From positions 26,290,077 through 26,354,076 of the forward strand of contig NW_022098026.1 in assembly GCF_002288925.2 (NCBI RefSeq): a DNA stretch of 64,000 bases. The letters are read 5' to 3'. Numbering within the stretch: position 1 is the first letter of the stretch; every line of letters starts with the position of its first letter. Both the position numbers and the translations under genes were made by a program. Positions 12,061 to 25,105 of the stretch are shown here, one piece after another. Source of the stretch: Delphinapterus leucas. Its lineage: Eukaryota; Chordata; Mammalia; Artiodactyla; Monodontidae. The notes beneath the pieces are model-generated. The model was given only the letters and a program-made list of their open reading frames with translations, was not told the origin of the DNA and made no database searches.

Positions 12061-12582
12061 GAGGAAGATATTCGTTCTGAGATTCTGAAAAAATGGCACC
12101 TTAACACATTAACTCTGATTCTCAAGGCTCTCACCATTCTTATAAGTCATCTGTGGCCTCAACGGTCTAATCCAAAAGGCTTCCCAACTCAAATGGCCCC
12201 CTCAGCAGTTTCCACCACCAACCATTCCCCTCTTGACCTCAGTGATAAAGCTCCTTCACAGTCTTCCATCTGTGTCCCCAACCACTTCTCTGTTTCCTTC
12301 CTCAACTCTTCCCTCAGGCTTGCTCTACTTATGGTATTTCCTAAGATTCACTATCTCATCTTTTTGCCCTTCTCAACCTAGGCATCCCAGGGTATGAGCA
12401 TATTGTAATAAATATATCTGATTCATCCCAGTATATACAAGATATGCACCAAAGAGGAGTTCAGCTGTTTCGGGGGGTAAATATTTGTCAAATGAGTGAA
12501 CCTATAAATTGCCATGATTTTAACCATCATCCCTCAGTATTCCCATACACTGCCAGCTCTCTGCCTTTTCCTATACTCCAGG
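12061..12582. other. Non-coding sequence, partly L2-like
   Basis: Pyrimidine-rich stretch at 12120-12380 may be an older L2 segment. No gene seen. Confidence 0.35.
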
Positions 12583-13440
12583 TTAGTGTTTATTCATTTC
12601 CTTGGGCTGTCATAACAAGTTACCACAAACTGGGTGGCTTAAAGTAACAGAACTTTATTCTCTCACAGTTCAGGAGGCCAGAAGTCTAAAATACCAAGGT
12701 GTTGGCAGGGTTGATTTCTTCTGGGGTCTAAGGGCAGTGTTTCACACCTCCTTCCTAGCTGCTGGTGATTGTCAGCAATCTGTGGTGTCCCATGACTTAT
12801 AAATGCATCACTCCAAGTTCTCCCTCCATCTTCACATCACTTTCTTCTCTGTGTCTCCTTTTCTGTCTCTTATAAGGAAACTCTCATTGGACTTTGGGCT
12901 TACCTTAATCCAGTACGATCTCATTTCAACCTTCACCTTAATTACATCTTAAAAGATCTTTATTCCAAATAAGGTCATATTCTGAGGTTGCAGGTGGACA
13001 TGAATTTGGGGGAGACACTATTCAACCCACCACAGTCTATCCTCTGGCCCCTCAAAATTCATGTGCATCACACGTGCAAGATACATTCATTCCACCCCAA
13101 CATCACCTGAAGTCTTAATCAATTCTAGCATCAACTCTAAGTCTCAAATCTCATCAATTCAAAAAGTCCCAAACCTCATGATCTAAATTATTCAAATCAA
13201 GCCTGAATGAGATTCTGGGTTTCATCCATCCAGGGACAAAATTTCTCTCTATCTGTGATCTTGTGAAACTAGAACATAGGTTATATGCTTGGATCCAAAA
13301 TGCAGGGACGGGGATAGGATAGACATTCCCATTCCCACTGGGGGAAATGGGAAGGAATAAAGTGGTCTCTGGTCCCAAGTGAGTCTGAAACCCAAGAGGC
13401 AAATTCCACTGGGTTTCAAGGCCTGTAAAAAATCCTCTCT
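12583..13440 (-). mobile_element. MaLR (ERVL-type) LTR plus internal fragment, inverted
   Basis: 12583-13034 reads as an inverted MLT1/MST-type LTR: 'ccttgggctgtcataacaag', 'cacaaactgggtggcttaaa', 'agttcaggaggccagaag', a 'ttataagga' block, and an end near 'caacccaccaca'. From 13035 the phrases 'ctggcccctcaaaattcatg' and 'caagatacattcattccacc' match the internal region next to a 3' LTR, fading near 13440. It is an old, non-coding relic of an endogenous retroelement; the short ORFs over it are not genes. Confidence 0.7.
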
Positions 13441-13559
13441 GGTTTGATGTTTGATTAATTTGGTTTGATGTTTGACTACATAAAAATTTAAAATGTCTAC
13501 ACAGCAAAATAAGCTATGAGCAAAATTAAAAGACAAATGACACACTGGGAAAAATGCAA

Positions 13560-14300
13560 CTCATATGATCAACCACATGTTGTTTCCTTAAAATATAAAG
13601 AGCCTCTGAAAAATGATAAAGGACAACACTCATTACAAAAGTGGGCAAAGAAAGAATAGATGAAATATTCACAGAAAAGGAAATTCAAGTGGCTTTGATT
13701 ATACGAAAAGATGACCCACGTTACTCGTAATGAGAAAAATACACGTTAAAACTCTGCCAAAATGAACAATGTGAGTTATACAACTTACGTGGAGGGTAAT
13801 TTAACAGACTGACAAAATGACAAATGGGTGTACTTTTGACCCAGCAACTGCACTTCTGGGAATTTATCCTACAAATCAATTAACAGACTTACAAAATGAC
13901 AAAAAAACAAGGTTAATTACTGCAGCACTGGTCATGAGAGCAAAATATTAGAAAACATATGAGTGAACATTAACAGGGAACTGCTTAAATAAATCATGGT
14001 ATATTATGTAGCCACTAAAACATAAACTCTTTATATAAAGATAAAAAATGTTCTCCAAGACGTATTGCTAAGTGAGGGGAAGAAAGCAGTGTGCAGAGTT
14101 CTGTGTATAGAGGGACTAAATAACATTCATATATTTGCACATACATGCATAATGTATCTCTGGAAGGCTGTCCAAGAAACCACTGACATTAGTTGCAGAG
14201 AACTGTCCGGCCAGGGGCCATGGTAAAGGGAGTGTTTTCACTCAACCTTTTTACACCTTCTGAATTTTGAGCACGGGAATTAGTTTATTTATCATGATTA
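13560..14300 (+). mobile_element. Ancient L1 3'-end fragment
   Basis: Degenerate L1 ORF2-end/3'-UTR sequence: 'acccagcaactgcacttctg' then 'ggaatttatcctacaaa', and 'aatcatggtatattatgtag' with 'ccactaaaa'. A (TTAA)n patch at about 14300-14315 lies at the end. Many stops; no function expected. Confidence 0.65.
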
Positions 14301-15590
14301 ATTAATTAATTAACTGAATTCATTAAAAAGTTATTAGAGACTAGTAGTTAAGCATAGCAAGTGGCGAATATGCTTTATCTCTATATCCTCCTGACACCTA
14401 CTAAATAGATAAGACAAGATATTTTTTTAAAGTAGTAAGTCAAAAAGAAGAGAAGACCGTCTCCAACATGGGATGCCCACAAAATCGTGGAAGGAGGGGG
14501 CAGCTGCAGAACCAACCACCCAGGAATTGGGGTCCCAGGGTTTCTGAGAGTGAGAATAGAGCAGAACTAAGACACATGTAGATTACCTGAAAAACTAATG
14601 GCAGCATAAGTAGGTTATGCAGAAATACTGAAGTAGATAATAGAGGTTACAGTTAGAAGGGTTGAAAGCGGTTGGCTCTGGGAATTGGAGCTAAGATATG
14701 AATATGTAGGGCAGAGAATGGTTATTTTTCATTAAAAACTATATATTGAATTATTTAAATATATGCATGCATTACTACTACTTTACTTATTTCCTTAATT
14801 ATTAAGGAAATTAATTATTAAGGGAAAAGTGCCTTAAGAAGTTAGTGTTTGTATTATTCACAGTGTCATGCTAATATATTTGAACTTACAGTGACATGGT
14901 CGAGCCTTTACAAAACTAAAAATGACCAAAAGTGACCAGAAAGAAATAAAGAGGTGTAAACTTACTAAAAAACCAAGAGAAAATTGGAAAATTTTTTAAA
15001 GAACTGTTAATGTTATTACAAAAAGATAATTGGTGTTACAGGAAATTTTTCTTTCAAATTTTCATTTAGAAAACTCCCTCTTCATAAATAACAAGAAAAT
15101 TGTTATAAGCAATTCGTTTTATTATGAGACTATTCTAAACTGAATCTGTGCAAATAGAATTCATCCATATAGTAAGAAAATTATTCTCATTATCTGTGAT
15201 TAAATATAGTTTATCCTATCATAACAAAACTGGAAAAATTCAAAGAAAACTACTAACACAGTAAAGGAAAGCAGAAACCATCAAAAAGAGTTTTGATAAC
15301 ATTCTCTATCAAATTTTGACAGAAATCAGACTGGTATTGGGAATAAAAGGAAAAATAAGATATGTTTTCTGTCCTCCAGGAATTCATTGTGATATTTTTA
15401 TATTTAAAAAGGTAAAATGGATTATTATTTAACATGAGAAAGAACATTTGATAAAAATAATATTAAAATCATCCATTCATTGAGCAAATAACTTTGTGAT
15501 GGGATGATTTCTGTGGGTCAGACACTCTTGGGTAGGGAATTGGGTAACGATGAGTAAGACACTGACCCTGAATTCAATAATCATGATTAT
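14301..15590. other. AT-rich non-coding sequence
   Basis: AT-rich sequence with no gene and no repeat that I can name. Confidence 0.4.
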
Positions 15591-15960
15591 CATCACAGTC
15601 ATTATCATAATAGCTGATATTTCTTGAGCAATCCTTATGTACTAAAGCTAAAAACCTTACATGACAATAGTGACCAGAGAGAATTTGTAGTCAGGGAAAG
15701 GAGCTTCAAAGTTAGGAATTCTGGAAGTGGGGCAGTTACAGGTGAGGACGGGTACCAGATGGTACATGGCAACGCAATGCACTGTGACAAAATGGAAACC
15801 ACCCAAATGTACACTGACAAAATGAAAACTACCCAAATACCCCAAATTACAGTAAGATAAAAGTCTACCATGGCATATTAAGGCAATGAAATACTACGTA
15901 GCCATAAAAGAAAGAACTACAAGAGCCATAAATATGCATATATAAAATAATGCCAACTGG
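15591..15960. repeat. Degenerate MIR and L1 scraps
   Basis: 15600-15665 has a MIR-like 'aatagctgatatttcttgag'. 15780-15920 has L1-3'-end-like sequence ('aaccacccaaatgtacactg', 'gcaatgaaatactacgtagc'). A short near-repeat of 'actgacaaaatgaaaactac' and its variant occurs within 15780-15840. Confidence 0.4.
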
Positions 15961-16625
15961 AAAAAATAAAACAACAGATTGCATAAACCCACGTAGAGCT
16001 GCATAAAATCTGTTTGCACCTTGATAATGACAGGAAGATATCAAAGACAAGGGGTTAACAGCTTAATAGTTTCAAAAGAGTTTTTTTTTTTTTAATTGCC
16101 TCATAGTATTATGCAAGCATGCATTTTTTTTAAAGAAGGAAAAATATCTTCGGTCACTCCCAAATTATCTCCTCTGCTGAATCAGAAGAGACCGGTCATA
16201 ATTCTAAGGTTTCCAAAGGTAACTCGCTTTTCTTTCTTTACTCCTGGGCCCACAATTAGTTGTGCCTTATGCAAGTCTGAGGAAACATTTACAAATAAGA
16301 TAGATCTAATAAACCTCTTTTCACCAAGTAAGTCTCAGTTCAGAAATGCCCAAAATTATCCGAAACAGTAAAGAACAATGAACACAGTTATTGCTTTATT
16401 TTACCTGGAATATCCATGGGGTCAATGAGTTTTTAGAGCTAGTAGATAGTCTAAAATTTTAGTATAGTGGATTTTAAATTCTGTCCCATATAGATGGCTT
16501 AGATATCACCTTTATGAGAACGGGGTGACAGGGTGGACAAGCAAACTCAGTTCCTTTGTCTCTACCTGCCTCCTATACTTCCCTCTGGTGCTTCAAACAA
16601 TTCAACAGAGCAGTTTTGTTAATAT
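15961..16625. other. Non-coding sequence, nothing recognised
   Basis: AT-rich, with a T run at 16081-16092. The 91-codon frame here shows no domain. Confidence 0.4.
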
Positions 16626-16825
16626 CTGCTTCATATTTTGGGATTTCCAAACCTGGCAGCTTATAAGAATCAAATAAGAAGATTTTAAAACATACAAGAG
16701 TCCTGGAATGGACTCTTCACCCTGGACCTACTGAATCAGAACTTCTCATAACAGAGCCCAGCAATCAGTATCGTTTTAAAGTTCTTCATTTAATTCTGAT
16801 GTGATCCAAATATAGAAAATCTCTC
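16626..16825. mobile_element. MER20-like hAT DNA transposon relic
   Basis: The phrase 'ctggacctactgaatcagaa' followed by 'cagagcccagcaatcagtat' and 'attctgatgtgatcc' fits the right half of MER20. The left half is badly degraded. Confidence 0.5.
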
Positions 16826-16902
16826 TACGGAGTACTGGAAAGAGAGGCATATAGCCTTTGCTGGAATGTTTCTAGTTATGGAGCTTCTTCCCCACAGAAA
16901 GC

Positions 16903-17021
16903 TTTTTTTTTGGCCATGCTGCACAGCTTGTGGAATCTTAGTTCCCTGACCAGGGATTGAACCTGGGCCCTTGGCAGTGAAAGCATGGAGTCTTAACCAC
17001 TGTACAGCCAGGGAATTCCCT
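16903..17021 (-). mobile_element. CHR-1-type SINE, inverted
   Basis: A T run at 16903 leads into 'ggccatgctgcacagcttgt', 'cttagttccctgaccaggga' and an end at 'cagccagggaattccc'. The 7-bp 'agaaagc' occurs at 16896-16902 and 17022-17028, a target-site duplication. Confidence 0.85.
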
Positions 17022-17028
17022 AGAAAGC

Positions 17029-19830
17029 ATTTTTAATTACTAAAAGAGAATTAACTTTCCATGGAGCTGACCTCACTCTCTTTTTGCCTTCTAATGCTAT
17101 GCAGAGCCAATGAGCTCCCTCATTCCCAGGACAGGTAACATGACAAAAGCTGGCTGCTCCCCACAGTACTGCTATCACTCTTTCTTCTGCTAACCAGTTT
17201 CATCCACTTTGCCATAATGGTCAACCACATTCAAAATCAGTCAATCATAATTCCTCAACGTCTGGCCAGAGTTGGTGCCCCAAGCCAACCCAGTCTTCTC
17301 CAAGACTTTTTAAAACTAAAGCCAGAATTGAGACTCTTTTTTCTCTGAAGTCATAGGGCTAGGAAAGTACAGATCTAGGGCTACTGGTAGCCATGTCTTT
17401 GGCCTCATTGCAGTGGATGCTGTGATGGGCCACCAGACGTGCCACCAGATTCAGGATTGATACATTGCATTTACCCCCCCAAATGCCATGAGTTTTGCTT
17501 GCTGGAGGCTCACAGCTGAGTCTTTCCTCTGAGCTAAGGGAACTGTCTTGAGCATGATTATGCCCTCTCCAGGTACAGACAGCCCACATCCAGGGACTGG
17601 CTAATATAGAGTAGAAACACCTGGCTCCTGTGCCTCCATCCAGGACAATTCTGAAGAGCTCTCCCAGCTCCAGACCCCCATGTGGTGGGTGGGCTAAGGC
17701 CATTGTTGTGAGAGCACTGCAGCCTAACTTTTCCCTTGACCCCACCCCACTTCCTTCACTTCTCCACAGCTGATGTTCTGAATAACTCTCCAAACAGATC
17801 TCCATCTTACAGTCTGTTTTCCCAGAAAACCCGGCCTATGTCACTGTGGAGGAATCCCAACTGTAGAAGGAGGAAATGGGGCTGAGCGGGTGACAGCTGA
17901 GATGGGAGACACCCAGAGGGAACCCTAATAAAACTCTGGTTCCCCAGTTCTCTTCTCCCTGACTTTCCTATCGTGCACAATCACACGTGGTTCCAAATAC
18001 CTCGCCATCCTGATCACGTGACGCTCAGACAAGAGTATAATTGCCCATATGTAGATCTGCTAGGTTACAGTATGGAGAAATTTTACACTTATTGTACGTC
18101 TATTAATTTAGCCGAAGATTAGCTCAGCTTTTTAGCAGCCCAAAAATTTAGTTGGTGTATTAGAGCTTGTGTTTACCAAAGACTCCTACCTCACTTTCTG
18201 TCACTCCAGCAACCCTTCTCTGCATCCAAACATCGTTTACTCTTCTCAAAAAGCTGCCTCAGCTTTATGACTGGCAATATTTCTTATGCCTTCTAAACAC
18301 ATGCCCCATACATGAGTCAAGATTTGAAAGGGGTTTCGGGGAAACGGAGGTGGGGAGGTTGTGTTCTGAAGTTTATAATATGAAAGCAGTAAGTATTAGG
18401 AACACACTTGCTTCTAAAACTGCACATGCTGTTCATCCATCCTACGTTCAGTGCCCTTGAAAATTGTAGAGGACATCTCTTTTATGATGACTTGAAGTCC
18501 TTATAGTTCTTATTTGGAATCTTATTCAGATCTAATGTGTGCTGTGCATGTAACAAAAGTCCCAGAAACATTCACTTTTCCAGGAATATAGCTATATTTG
18601 ACAATTAGATACCCTGGTGATCAAGTCCCACTGACAAAATTGAAGTGGTGACAGATTTGGGACAAGTTTATTTCTTTAATTTCTAATTATGAAATGTTTG
18701 GAGCTAAACGGGACTTTAGAGATCATCTAGTACCTGAATGGCTGACACCCCCTGACACTCTTGCCCCTAGAGCCAGTGGTGGACATTGCTAATTGAACCC
18801 AGCTCTGCACACAGAGTCCCAGTGCTGTCACTTTCCTAGAGGGTCTTCTTCCCTGGAGCCCAAATCATGCCCCATAATTCTCAGCATGCCACATCAGACA
18901 GCAACTACGAATCAATTGGTTCTGGCAAACTGGATGAACTTTATTTTCTTTATCTCTCCCCATCACCCTGCTCTCTTAAAGTAGTGAAATCATTGACCCA
19001 AATTTATATAATGGTTAATAATTGAGCTTAAACTCCTGGTTCCCAATTCAATGTTCTCTCCATTTTCCCCCTTCTGAAAATTCTCCAATCTTTTCAACTA
19101 TTATAAGCCTGCAAACTGGTCAGGTATGCAGAAATCTGGCCTAACTTCAACAGGCATGTCTTTCATTACTGAATGTCTACGTAGCTGCTCCTCATCATGC
19201 TCGTGATGCATATGGGAACACGGAGGCCATCTGGAGGAGAAGAAGTGGTGGAGCTAGGGCTCAGTATCCACAGGGCCTCACACACTTCAATAATAATAAT
19301 AAAATGCTAAGACAAATAAGAACATGCCCTGTACCCAGTGACTCACAGCTCTAAGCTAATCCTACAATGGCCCCACCTCACTATTATAAACTTGAGAGAG
19401 AGGGGAAAATACAATTCCATATATGTCCATCTGTTTGGTAACCACAACAACCAGCCATAAATGGGAAATGACCCCTGATGAATGGTTTTGTTTCAGGCTG
19501 AAGCCATCCCTCTGGCTCCTGAGCCATCACCTGGGGGCTTAAAGAAGCAAGCAGCCCTTGGGGTATTTTGTTCCCCTGAAAATTCTAAATCTCTCTAGCA
19601 CCAGCACCATTTTCCTCATGCCAGGAGAATGGCAGAGCTGTAGGGAGGATGGAAAATAACTCTCTGGCATGAGGTGCCCTGGGAGCCAGTCAAAAATTAC
19701 AGGATGATGTGTCAGGGACCAGGAAAAGCTGGGTGTGATGATCATGTCATGTTCTTTTCCTTGGCACAGAAAGAACACACCTGAGTCTCCATTCCCCATC
19801 CCAGAGGGTCTGAATGCCAAAGAAGAATGA
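17029..19830. other. Non-coding sequence, no gene recognised
   Basis: Mixed-composition sequence. A 148-codon minus-strand frame at 17359-17805 has no recognisable domain and no supporting splice or homology signal, so it is not called a gene. Weak L2/MIR-like scraps may be present but are not clear. Confidence 0.4.
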
Positions 19831-19839
19831 ACCTTAAGG

Positions 19840-19935
19840 ATGTCAGACACAATCCCATCACTTAACAGATGAGAATGAGGCACAGAGAGGGGAAGAGACC
19901 TGGCCAGGGGCGCACAGCAAGTACAACTGATGTTT
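19840..19935 (-). repeat. MIR core fragment, inverted
   Basis: 'cacttaacagatgagaatga' then 'ggcacagagaggggaagaga' is the antisense MIR core. Confidence 0.6.
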
Positions 19936-20349
19936 CCAAGAGCAAGTTTTTGAGGAGTAAAAAGAAAGGAGCTGGTAACATGTAAACAATGGAAGCAATG
20001 ATAAACTGAAATAATTCATCCAGTAAAACACCACTTGGTCTTTACAGAGCTGCTCTCCATGGAAAGCAGAAGTCCCATCCTTAACCTCTACTCCACTGAT
20101 GGGTCTCCCTTCTTCCCCAGCTGACTCTTGCTGAGGCAAAACGCTAGCTACAAAGTGACTCACTTTGGAAACAGACTTTGTGACTCAGACTCTGCTTTCT
20201 AACCACTAGACCAAGCTCCTAAAATCTTTAGGGGATTTTACTACATCTATGAGAAGCTGGCAAGGGAGGGGCCCTCCTTGCATTAAAGATAAATAGGTGG
20301 TTTGTGGACCAATGAGAGACTGTATGAAATAAAAGATGAAGGAATTCAT

Positions 20350-20570
20350 AATTAACTCAGTGTATTTTAGGCTAGGATCAATCTCAGATGCACTATGCCT
20401 TTTAATCCTCATAACAACTCCATTAGTAAAAATGATTATTATATGTTTTCAGAAGCTAAGGGATTAGAGATGATAAGTAACTGGAAATGGAATTTCAAAG
20501 AGGTTAGGTGACTTGCCCAAGTAGGCAGAGCCAGGAATCCAAGCCAAGTCATCCTGGTTTCCTCTGTCCT
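20350..20570 (-). repeat. MIR SINE, inverted
   Basis: 'ttttaatcctcataacaact' near the start and 'gacttgcccaagtaggcaga' then 'gccaggaatccaag' near the end give the antisense MIR layout. Confidence 0.6.
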
Positions 20571-20734
20571 CCATCCTTGCTTCCCAAACCCCACAACCTA
20601 CTATAGCACTTTTTATGTGGTCAAGGCATAATCACGTCTCTTATTTTATCAACACAGCCGTTTTTTGAGGGGTGTTGGCAGAGTAGTTTTCACATTTAAA
20701 AAAAAAAAAAGATTTTGGAGGTAGAAAATTCATG

Positions 20735-20900
20735 GGGCCTTGAGGAAGTCACCTTCTGTATGTGGGCCTCAGTCTTCCTCATCTATAAGATGGGAGTAAT
20801 AAATGCATCTACTTGATAGGTTTGCTTTAAAAATGAAATGAGATAATATAAGTGAAAAGTACTTTGTGTAAACTGGTGTCATTCAGTGAAAAGTGAATAA
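20735..20900 (+). repeat. MIR SINE fragment
   Basis: 'ggcctcagtcttcctcatct', 'ataagatgggagtaataaat' and 'aaaatgaaatgagataatat' match the sense MIR pattern. Confidence 0.6.
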
Positions 20901-21795
20901 CAGAATGAGACAGATGGCAAAAGGACAAGCAAAAGGCTAACCCAATGAGCTGGGTCTAGAAAAAAAATCATTACTTGGCTTACAGCAAGTAATAATAGTG
21001 ATATATAATATCTACATAATGCCTAAAGTTCAACAGCTTATATAGAGTTTTTGGAACATAATTCTCTTTAAACCAATAACCAATAGCCATGGTTTGAATC
21101 TTTTTTTCCCTTTATTTGGTATAGCCATTTATAGTTCTCAGGATGTAATGTATACATTAGGGAAGTTACAACAGCCTATGTTAGAAACTTTACTTAATTC
21201 TAACAACACTCCTCTGAAGTGGGTGCTGGGTAGTTATGGAAACCAAGGCACAAGGATTCCTGGCCCCTGGCTCTACAGCCAGTGGTGGAGGAGCTGAGTT
21301 TGAATCTTGGTCTGTTCTGCCTCTCAGACCCACAGAGAGCCACAACTTCACTGCACCCTAAGCAGATCCAGATCTCAGAGTTACCCACTCAGGAAAGAGC
21401 AATGTTCAGCCTGCAGGAGAGATACTGAAAACTCCTTCACTGAACTCTAAAAGGCTGCCCTGGTGATGAGGACGAAAGCCTTCTGTGTGTCTCCAGGCTT
21501 CACCTCAAATGACTTTCTCTGCCCCACTGTGAACAGATCCTCATGCTGTTCTGAGTCAGGCCTCCTTTTTCCTTCTCATTTTTCTACCCAACATATTTTC
21601 CCACAGTGATTTTTCTGGACGACTTCTTTCCTTCAATCCTCAACTCACCCCGCAGGACTCTGGCCTCTCCTTTCTCTCCAACGCCACTTCCCAGTTTTTC
21701 TCTCAGCCTATCACTTATTCCTGAGTTAACCCCAGCCTCACTCCTGCATGCATCATAGCCCTCCCTGTCCTTGGACAACTGGCAGCAAAAGGTCT
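20901..21795. other. Non-coding sequence, nothing recognised
   Basis: The stretch at 21190-21300 has a faint MIR-like 'acaacactcctctgaagtgg'. No gene found. Confidence 0.4.
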
Positions 21796-21799
21796 GGGG

Positions 21800-21995
21800 A
21801 GTGGATTCTAGAGTCTGACTCTGAATCTAAATCTGATCTCTGCTCTTAGGTTTTGTGTGACCCTGGACAAGCAACCTTTATTACTTGGCCTTTATGTAAT
21901 CCTCAAAGAATTTGTCTCATAGAACCACCATGAGCATTAAATGAGATAATACTTGACAAGGGCATGTTACATGATACCTATTATCAATGTACTTT
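21800..21995 (+). repeat. MIR SINE
   Basis: 'tgtgtgaccctggacaagca' then 'gagcattaaatgagataata' give the sense MIR layout. Confidence 0.6.
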
Positions 21996-22024
21996 TATGC
22001 ACATCTGATTTAATCACTGGTATT

Positions 22025-22705
22025 ACCTTCCCCCCATCCCTCCTCCAATCTCTGGGAAACATCTCTTTTTTTCCTTAAGCCAAATCCTCCATTTCCTCAT
22101 TCCTTCCAACCTTCCCCAGGAACTTAATCTCACAGCTACTCTCCGTCTTCACAGTGCCATTTACTTCCTCTTCTACCCTACACTCACTCCTCCTCTTGTA
22201 CCCCCATCTAGTTACAGACAGCACCACCCCTTCTGGTAGCCCAAGCTGAAAACCTGATAGTCCGTCTTCTTCCTTTGCCTCTACTTTAATCATTCATAGT
22301 CACCAAGACCCATGATTCTTCCCATACTGCCTCCCTGGCTTTATCTCTCCTTGCATGTCTCACTATCCTCCTGGCTATCAATCCCCCTTCCTTTGTCACC
22401 ACACCTCTCCCTTTTGGATCTTGCCCCTTTCCTCTCTATGTTCTCCATCGTTGGAGAGCCCTTTCCTCTTCCTGTATGTCAGGTAGTATTTATCCTTCAG
22501 AGCATAACTTATCCAGGCGTCTCAGCATTTACAGTCCATTTTCAAGTCTTCCCAGTTTTCAAATGATATTATACATTTATGCTTTCTCCCTGACTTACAA
22601 TCATCTCAAGTACATATCTCATATGTATACATACCCTCCTACAATGCCTTGTAGAGTGCCAAATACAGGAAAAACCTCTGAAAATATGCATCGATTGCTT
22701 GGTAA
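22025..22705 (+). repeat. Degenerate L2 fragment
   Basis: Long pyrimidine-rich tract with L2-like phrases ('ttatccttcagagcataact', 'ccctcctacaatgccttgta'). Order is consistent with sense L2, but the similarity is weak. Confidence 0.45.
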
Positions 22706-22744
22706 AGGATCAGTCTGCAAACTTTAGGAAAAAGGAGGTATCTG

Positions 22745-22995
22745 AGTTAATAATTATATTAGCTAACGTTTTCTCCATCCTTATTATGTGTTAGGCAATG
22801 GAGTCAGTGCAGGAAAAACAATAAAATGAAAGAATAATATCTATGTGCCCAACACCTTACATGCACTGTTCATTTAATTTTCATAATAGCCATATGCAGC
22901 AAGTACTATCATTATACCCGTTTTACAAAAGTGGTCAAGTGACTTGCCCACTGTCATACCAGAAATGAATATTAGAGCAGGGCACATTTCTGTTT
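22745..22995 (-). repeat. MIR SINE, inverted
   Basis: 'ttattatgtgttaggcaatg', 'catttaattttcataatagc' and 'gtgacttgcccactgtcata' follow the antisense MIR layout. Confidence 0.65.
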
Positions 22996-23609
22996 ACCAA
23001 CGAATTCAACTCAATGTTTCTTAAGGCCTCTCATATCCTTTTTTTTCCGAAGGAAGTCAAGTGAATGTGTAGTCCAAGGTTTTCCAGCCTCAGTACCTTT
23101 AACTCACTGCCTGCGAATCAGAAAATGCCTAAAATTCAATACAAACAACAACAAAGAACACCTACAACTGTATTTAGGAGCCATTCAGACTGTATAGATT
23201 CTTCATAAAGAACAAAGTTGGCATGCTGAAGGTTAAAATTGCATTTCGCCTTGAAAAATAATAAAAAACATAATAAAGCTTTCATTACTGTCAAACTGAA
23301 ATACTCTAAAGAAAGCTACGTATCTCAGAGTTTTAGCGAGTTGCGCTAATCAGAACTAGAAGGAATCAAGTTTCCAGTGCCTTTTATTCTTAAGGTCCTG
23401 TGCTTGTGTCAGTGGGCTATGGAATGATAAATAAAATACTATTCCTTTCTTCTCAAATTTATAGTCTAGTAGTTGGGTTACTGAGCTGAGTATAATAATA
23501 AAAATAATCAGTCAGTCCCATTTATTAAAACAGCCCTATGGGAAAGAAACATAAATAGAGGCCCAGTTATTTCACTAAATCATGCAAACAACCAGAATTT
23601 TAACCTTGA
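22996..23609. other. Non-coding sequence, nothing recognised
   Basis: No gene or clear repeat seen. Confidence 0.4.
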
Positions 23610-24190
23610 CTAAGCATTTTTATTTATTCACTTATTCCACAAATATTTCTTGAACTCCTACTATGTGCCAACCATTCTTCCAGGCTCTGGGGATAGAGTG
23701 ATGAAGAAGGCAACCAAATTCCCTTCCCTTTTGGGCCTTACATTCTTGTGGGAGATAAAGACAAGAAATAAATAAACTAATGATTGTATGGCATAAGGGA
23801 GGTAGTGGTAAGACTATGTAGAAAAAGCAGCAGAGCATGGGGTCAGAAAGTAGCCAATGCGGGGAGTGGGGCTTGAGGTGCATAGGTCCAGGATGACCTC
23901 ACTGTGAAGGTGATCTGTGAGAGAATCCTAAGCAAAGAGAGGGAGTGATCCACATGGGTTCTGGACTGAGAGCATCCCAGGTGAAAGGGAGAGCAAGTGC
24001 AAAGATCCCAAAACAAGAGTAAGCTGGCACGGTTGAGGGAAAGCCAGTGTGACTGGAAAGATGTAAGAAGGGGATGAAAATCAGGTTGGAGAAGCAGATG
24101 GGGCAGATCATGGGGCTCTAGGGAGGCTGTATTTTCTTCTGCATGTTTTGGGAAACCACTGAAGGATTCTGAGCAGAGAAATAACATATA
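23610..24190 (-). repeat. L2 3' region, inverted
   Basis: Good antisense L2 match: 'cttattccacaaatatttct', 'cctactatgtgccaaccatt', 'ggggatagagtgatgaagaa', 'gtgggagataaagacaagaa', later 'ggtgaaagggagagcaagtg' and 'ccagtgtgactggaaag'. The antisense ORFs of 70-116 codons over it are L2-derived noise. Confidence 0.75.
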
Positions 24191-24431
24191 CAATCTGTAC
24201 TTTTAAAAGACTAATGTATAACTGATTGTTATACAGGGCTGTCCATGAAAGACCAGGTGATTTCTTAAATAAAAATAAAGTTTTGTGGCTTGTCATGGTC
24301 CATCTGGGATGATTTCATTAAGGGATGAACATGGATCCTAGTGAGGAAAAGACATAAGAAGGAGGAAGCCATTCTTGGTGATGGCAAATATATACGTGGT
24401 GAGGTAGGCAGAAGTCAGTAAGCTGTGTAAC

Positions 24432-24676
24432 TCAGTATTTCCCAAAGAATCTTATGCTAACAGTAGTTTCAGGGTGTGTGAATAAATGTTACACAATAAA
24501 GGGTCGAGTCAGCCTAGAAAATGTTCCTTTTCCCTCTTTACTAGGGCCTTCTCTGAACCTTCAGGGTGGTCATTTGCAAGTAGACTCCAACAGGGCTGAA
24601 GTTGGCAGGGCTCCTCAACCTTATTCAACTGCAGGACTCTTCACATAAAACACACCTTGGGAAACCCCAGTGTAAC
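24432..24676. mobile_element. hAT-like DNA transposon relic with imperfect inverted ends
   Basis: The left end 'cagtatttcccaaag' and the right end 'cttgggaaaccccagtg' are imperfect inverted copies of each other about 245 bp apart, typical of short non-autonomous hAT elements. Family is not identified. Confidence 0.45.
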
Positions 24677-24859
24677 AACTTCAGCTTAAAACCAGCTAAG
24701 ACCTATTTGGAGGGATGTAATGAGTAATAGCCCTTGAATCCAGGGATCAGGCATTTTGGGTTAATATGAGGCCAGTGTAAACTTACCAAAGTTCGTAACT
24801 AAGTTTATAACAAATAAAAACATAAGAAGGTCACTTTTTGTGTCCTGTTTAGAACTATA

Positions 24860-25105
24860 GGTAGAGCAAAGGTCTCCAAACATTCCAGGGAGTTTACAAG
24901 ATGATCCACTGGAGCATGGGAAGAAAATATCATATCTGTTTATATTGTTTCAAAAAATCATAAAGAAATGAATACTCTAATACTTACTAAATGGATTGAA
25001 AGTGGCACATATGATTTATAAATATATACATTGCGTTTGGGTGGTCAAAAATGTTATGGTTAAGGACGTATGTCTGATCACAAAAAGCTTGGAGGTTGCT
25101 AGATT
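24860..25105. mobile_element. Possible DNA transposon relic with imperfect inverted ends
   Basis: 'aaaggtctccaaacatt' near 24868 and 'aagcttggaggttgcta' near 25085 are partly complementary, in a 245-bp AT-rich body. The family is unassigned and this call is weak. Confidence 0.35.

Noticed and set aside
17359..17805. 148-codon open frame (-)
   Set aside because: No recognisable domain, no homologue that I can name and no gene context. Could be chance in GC-richer sequence.
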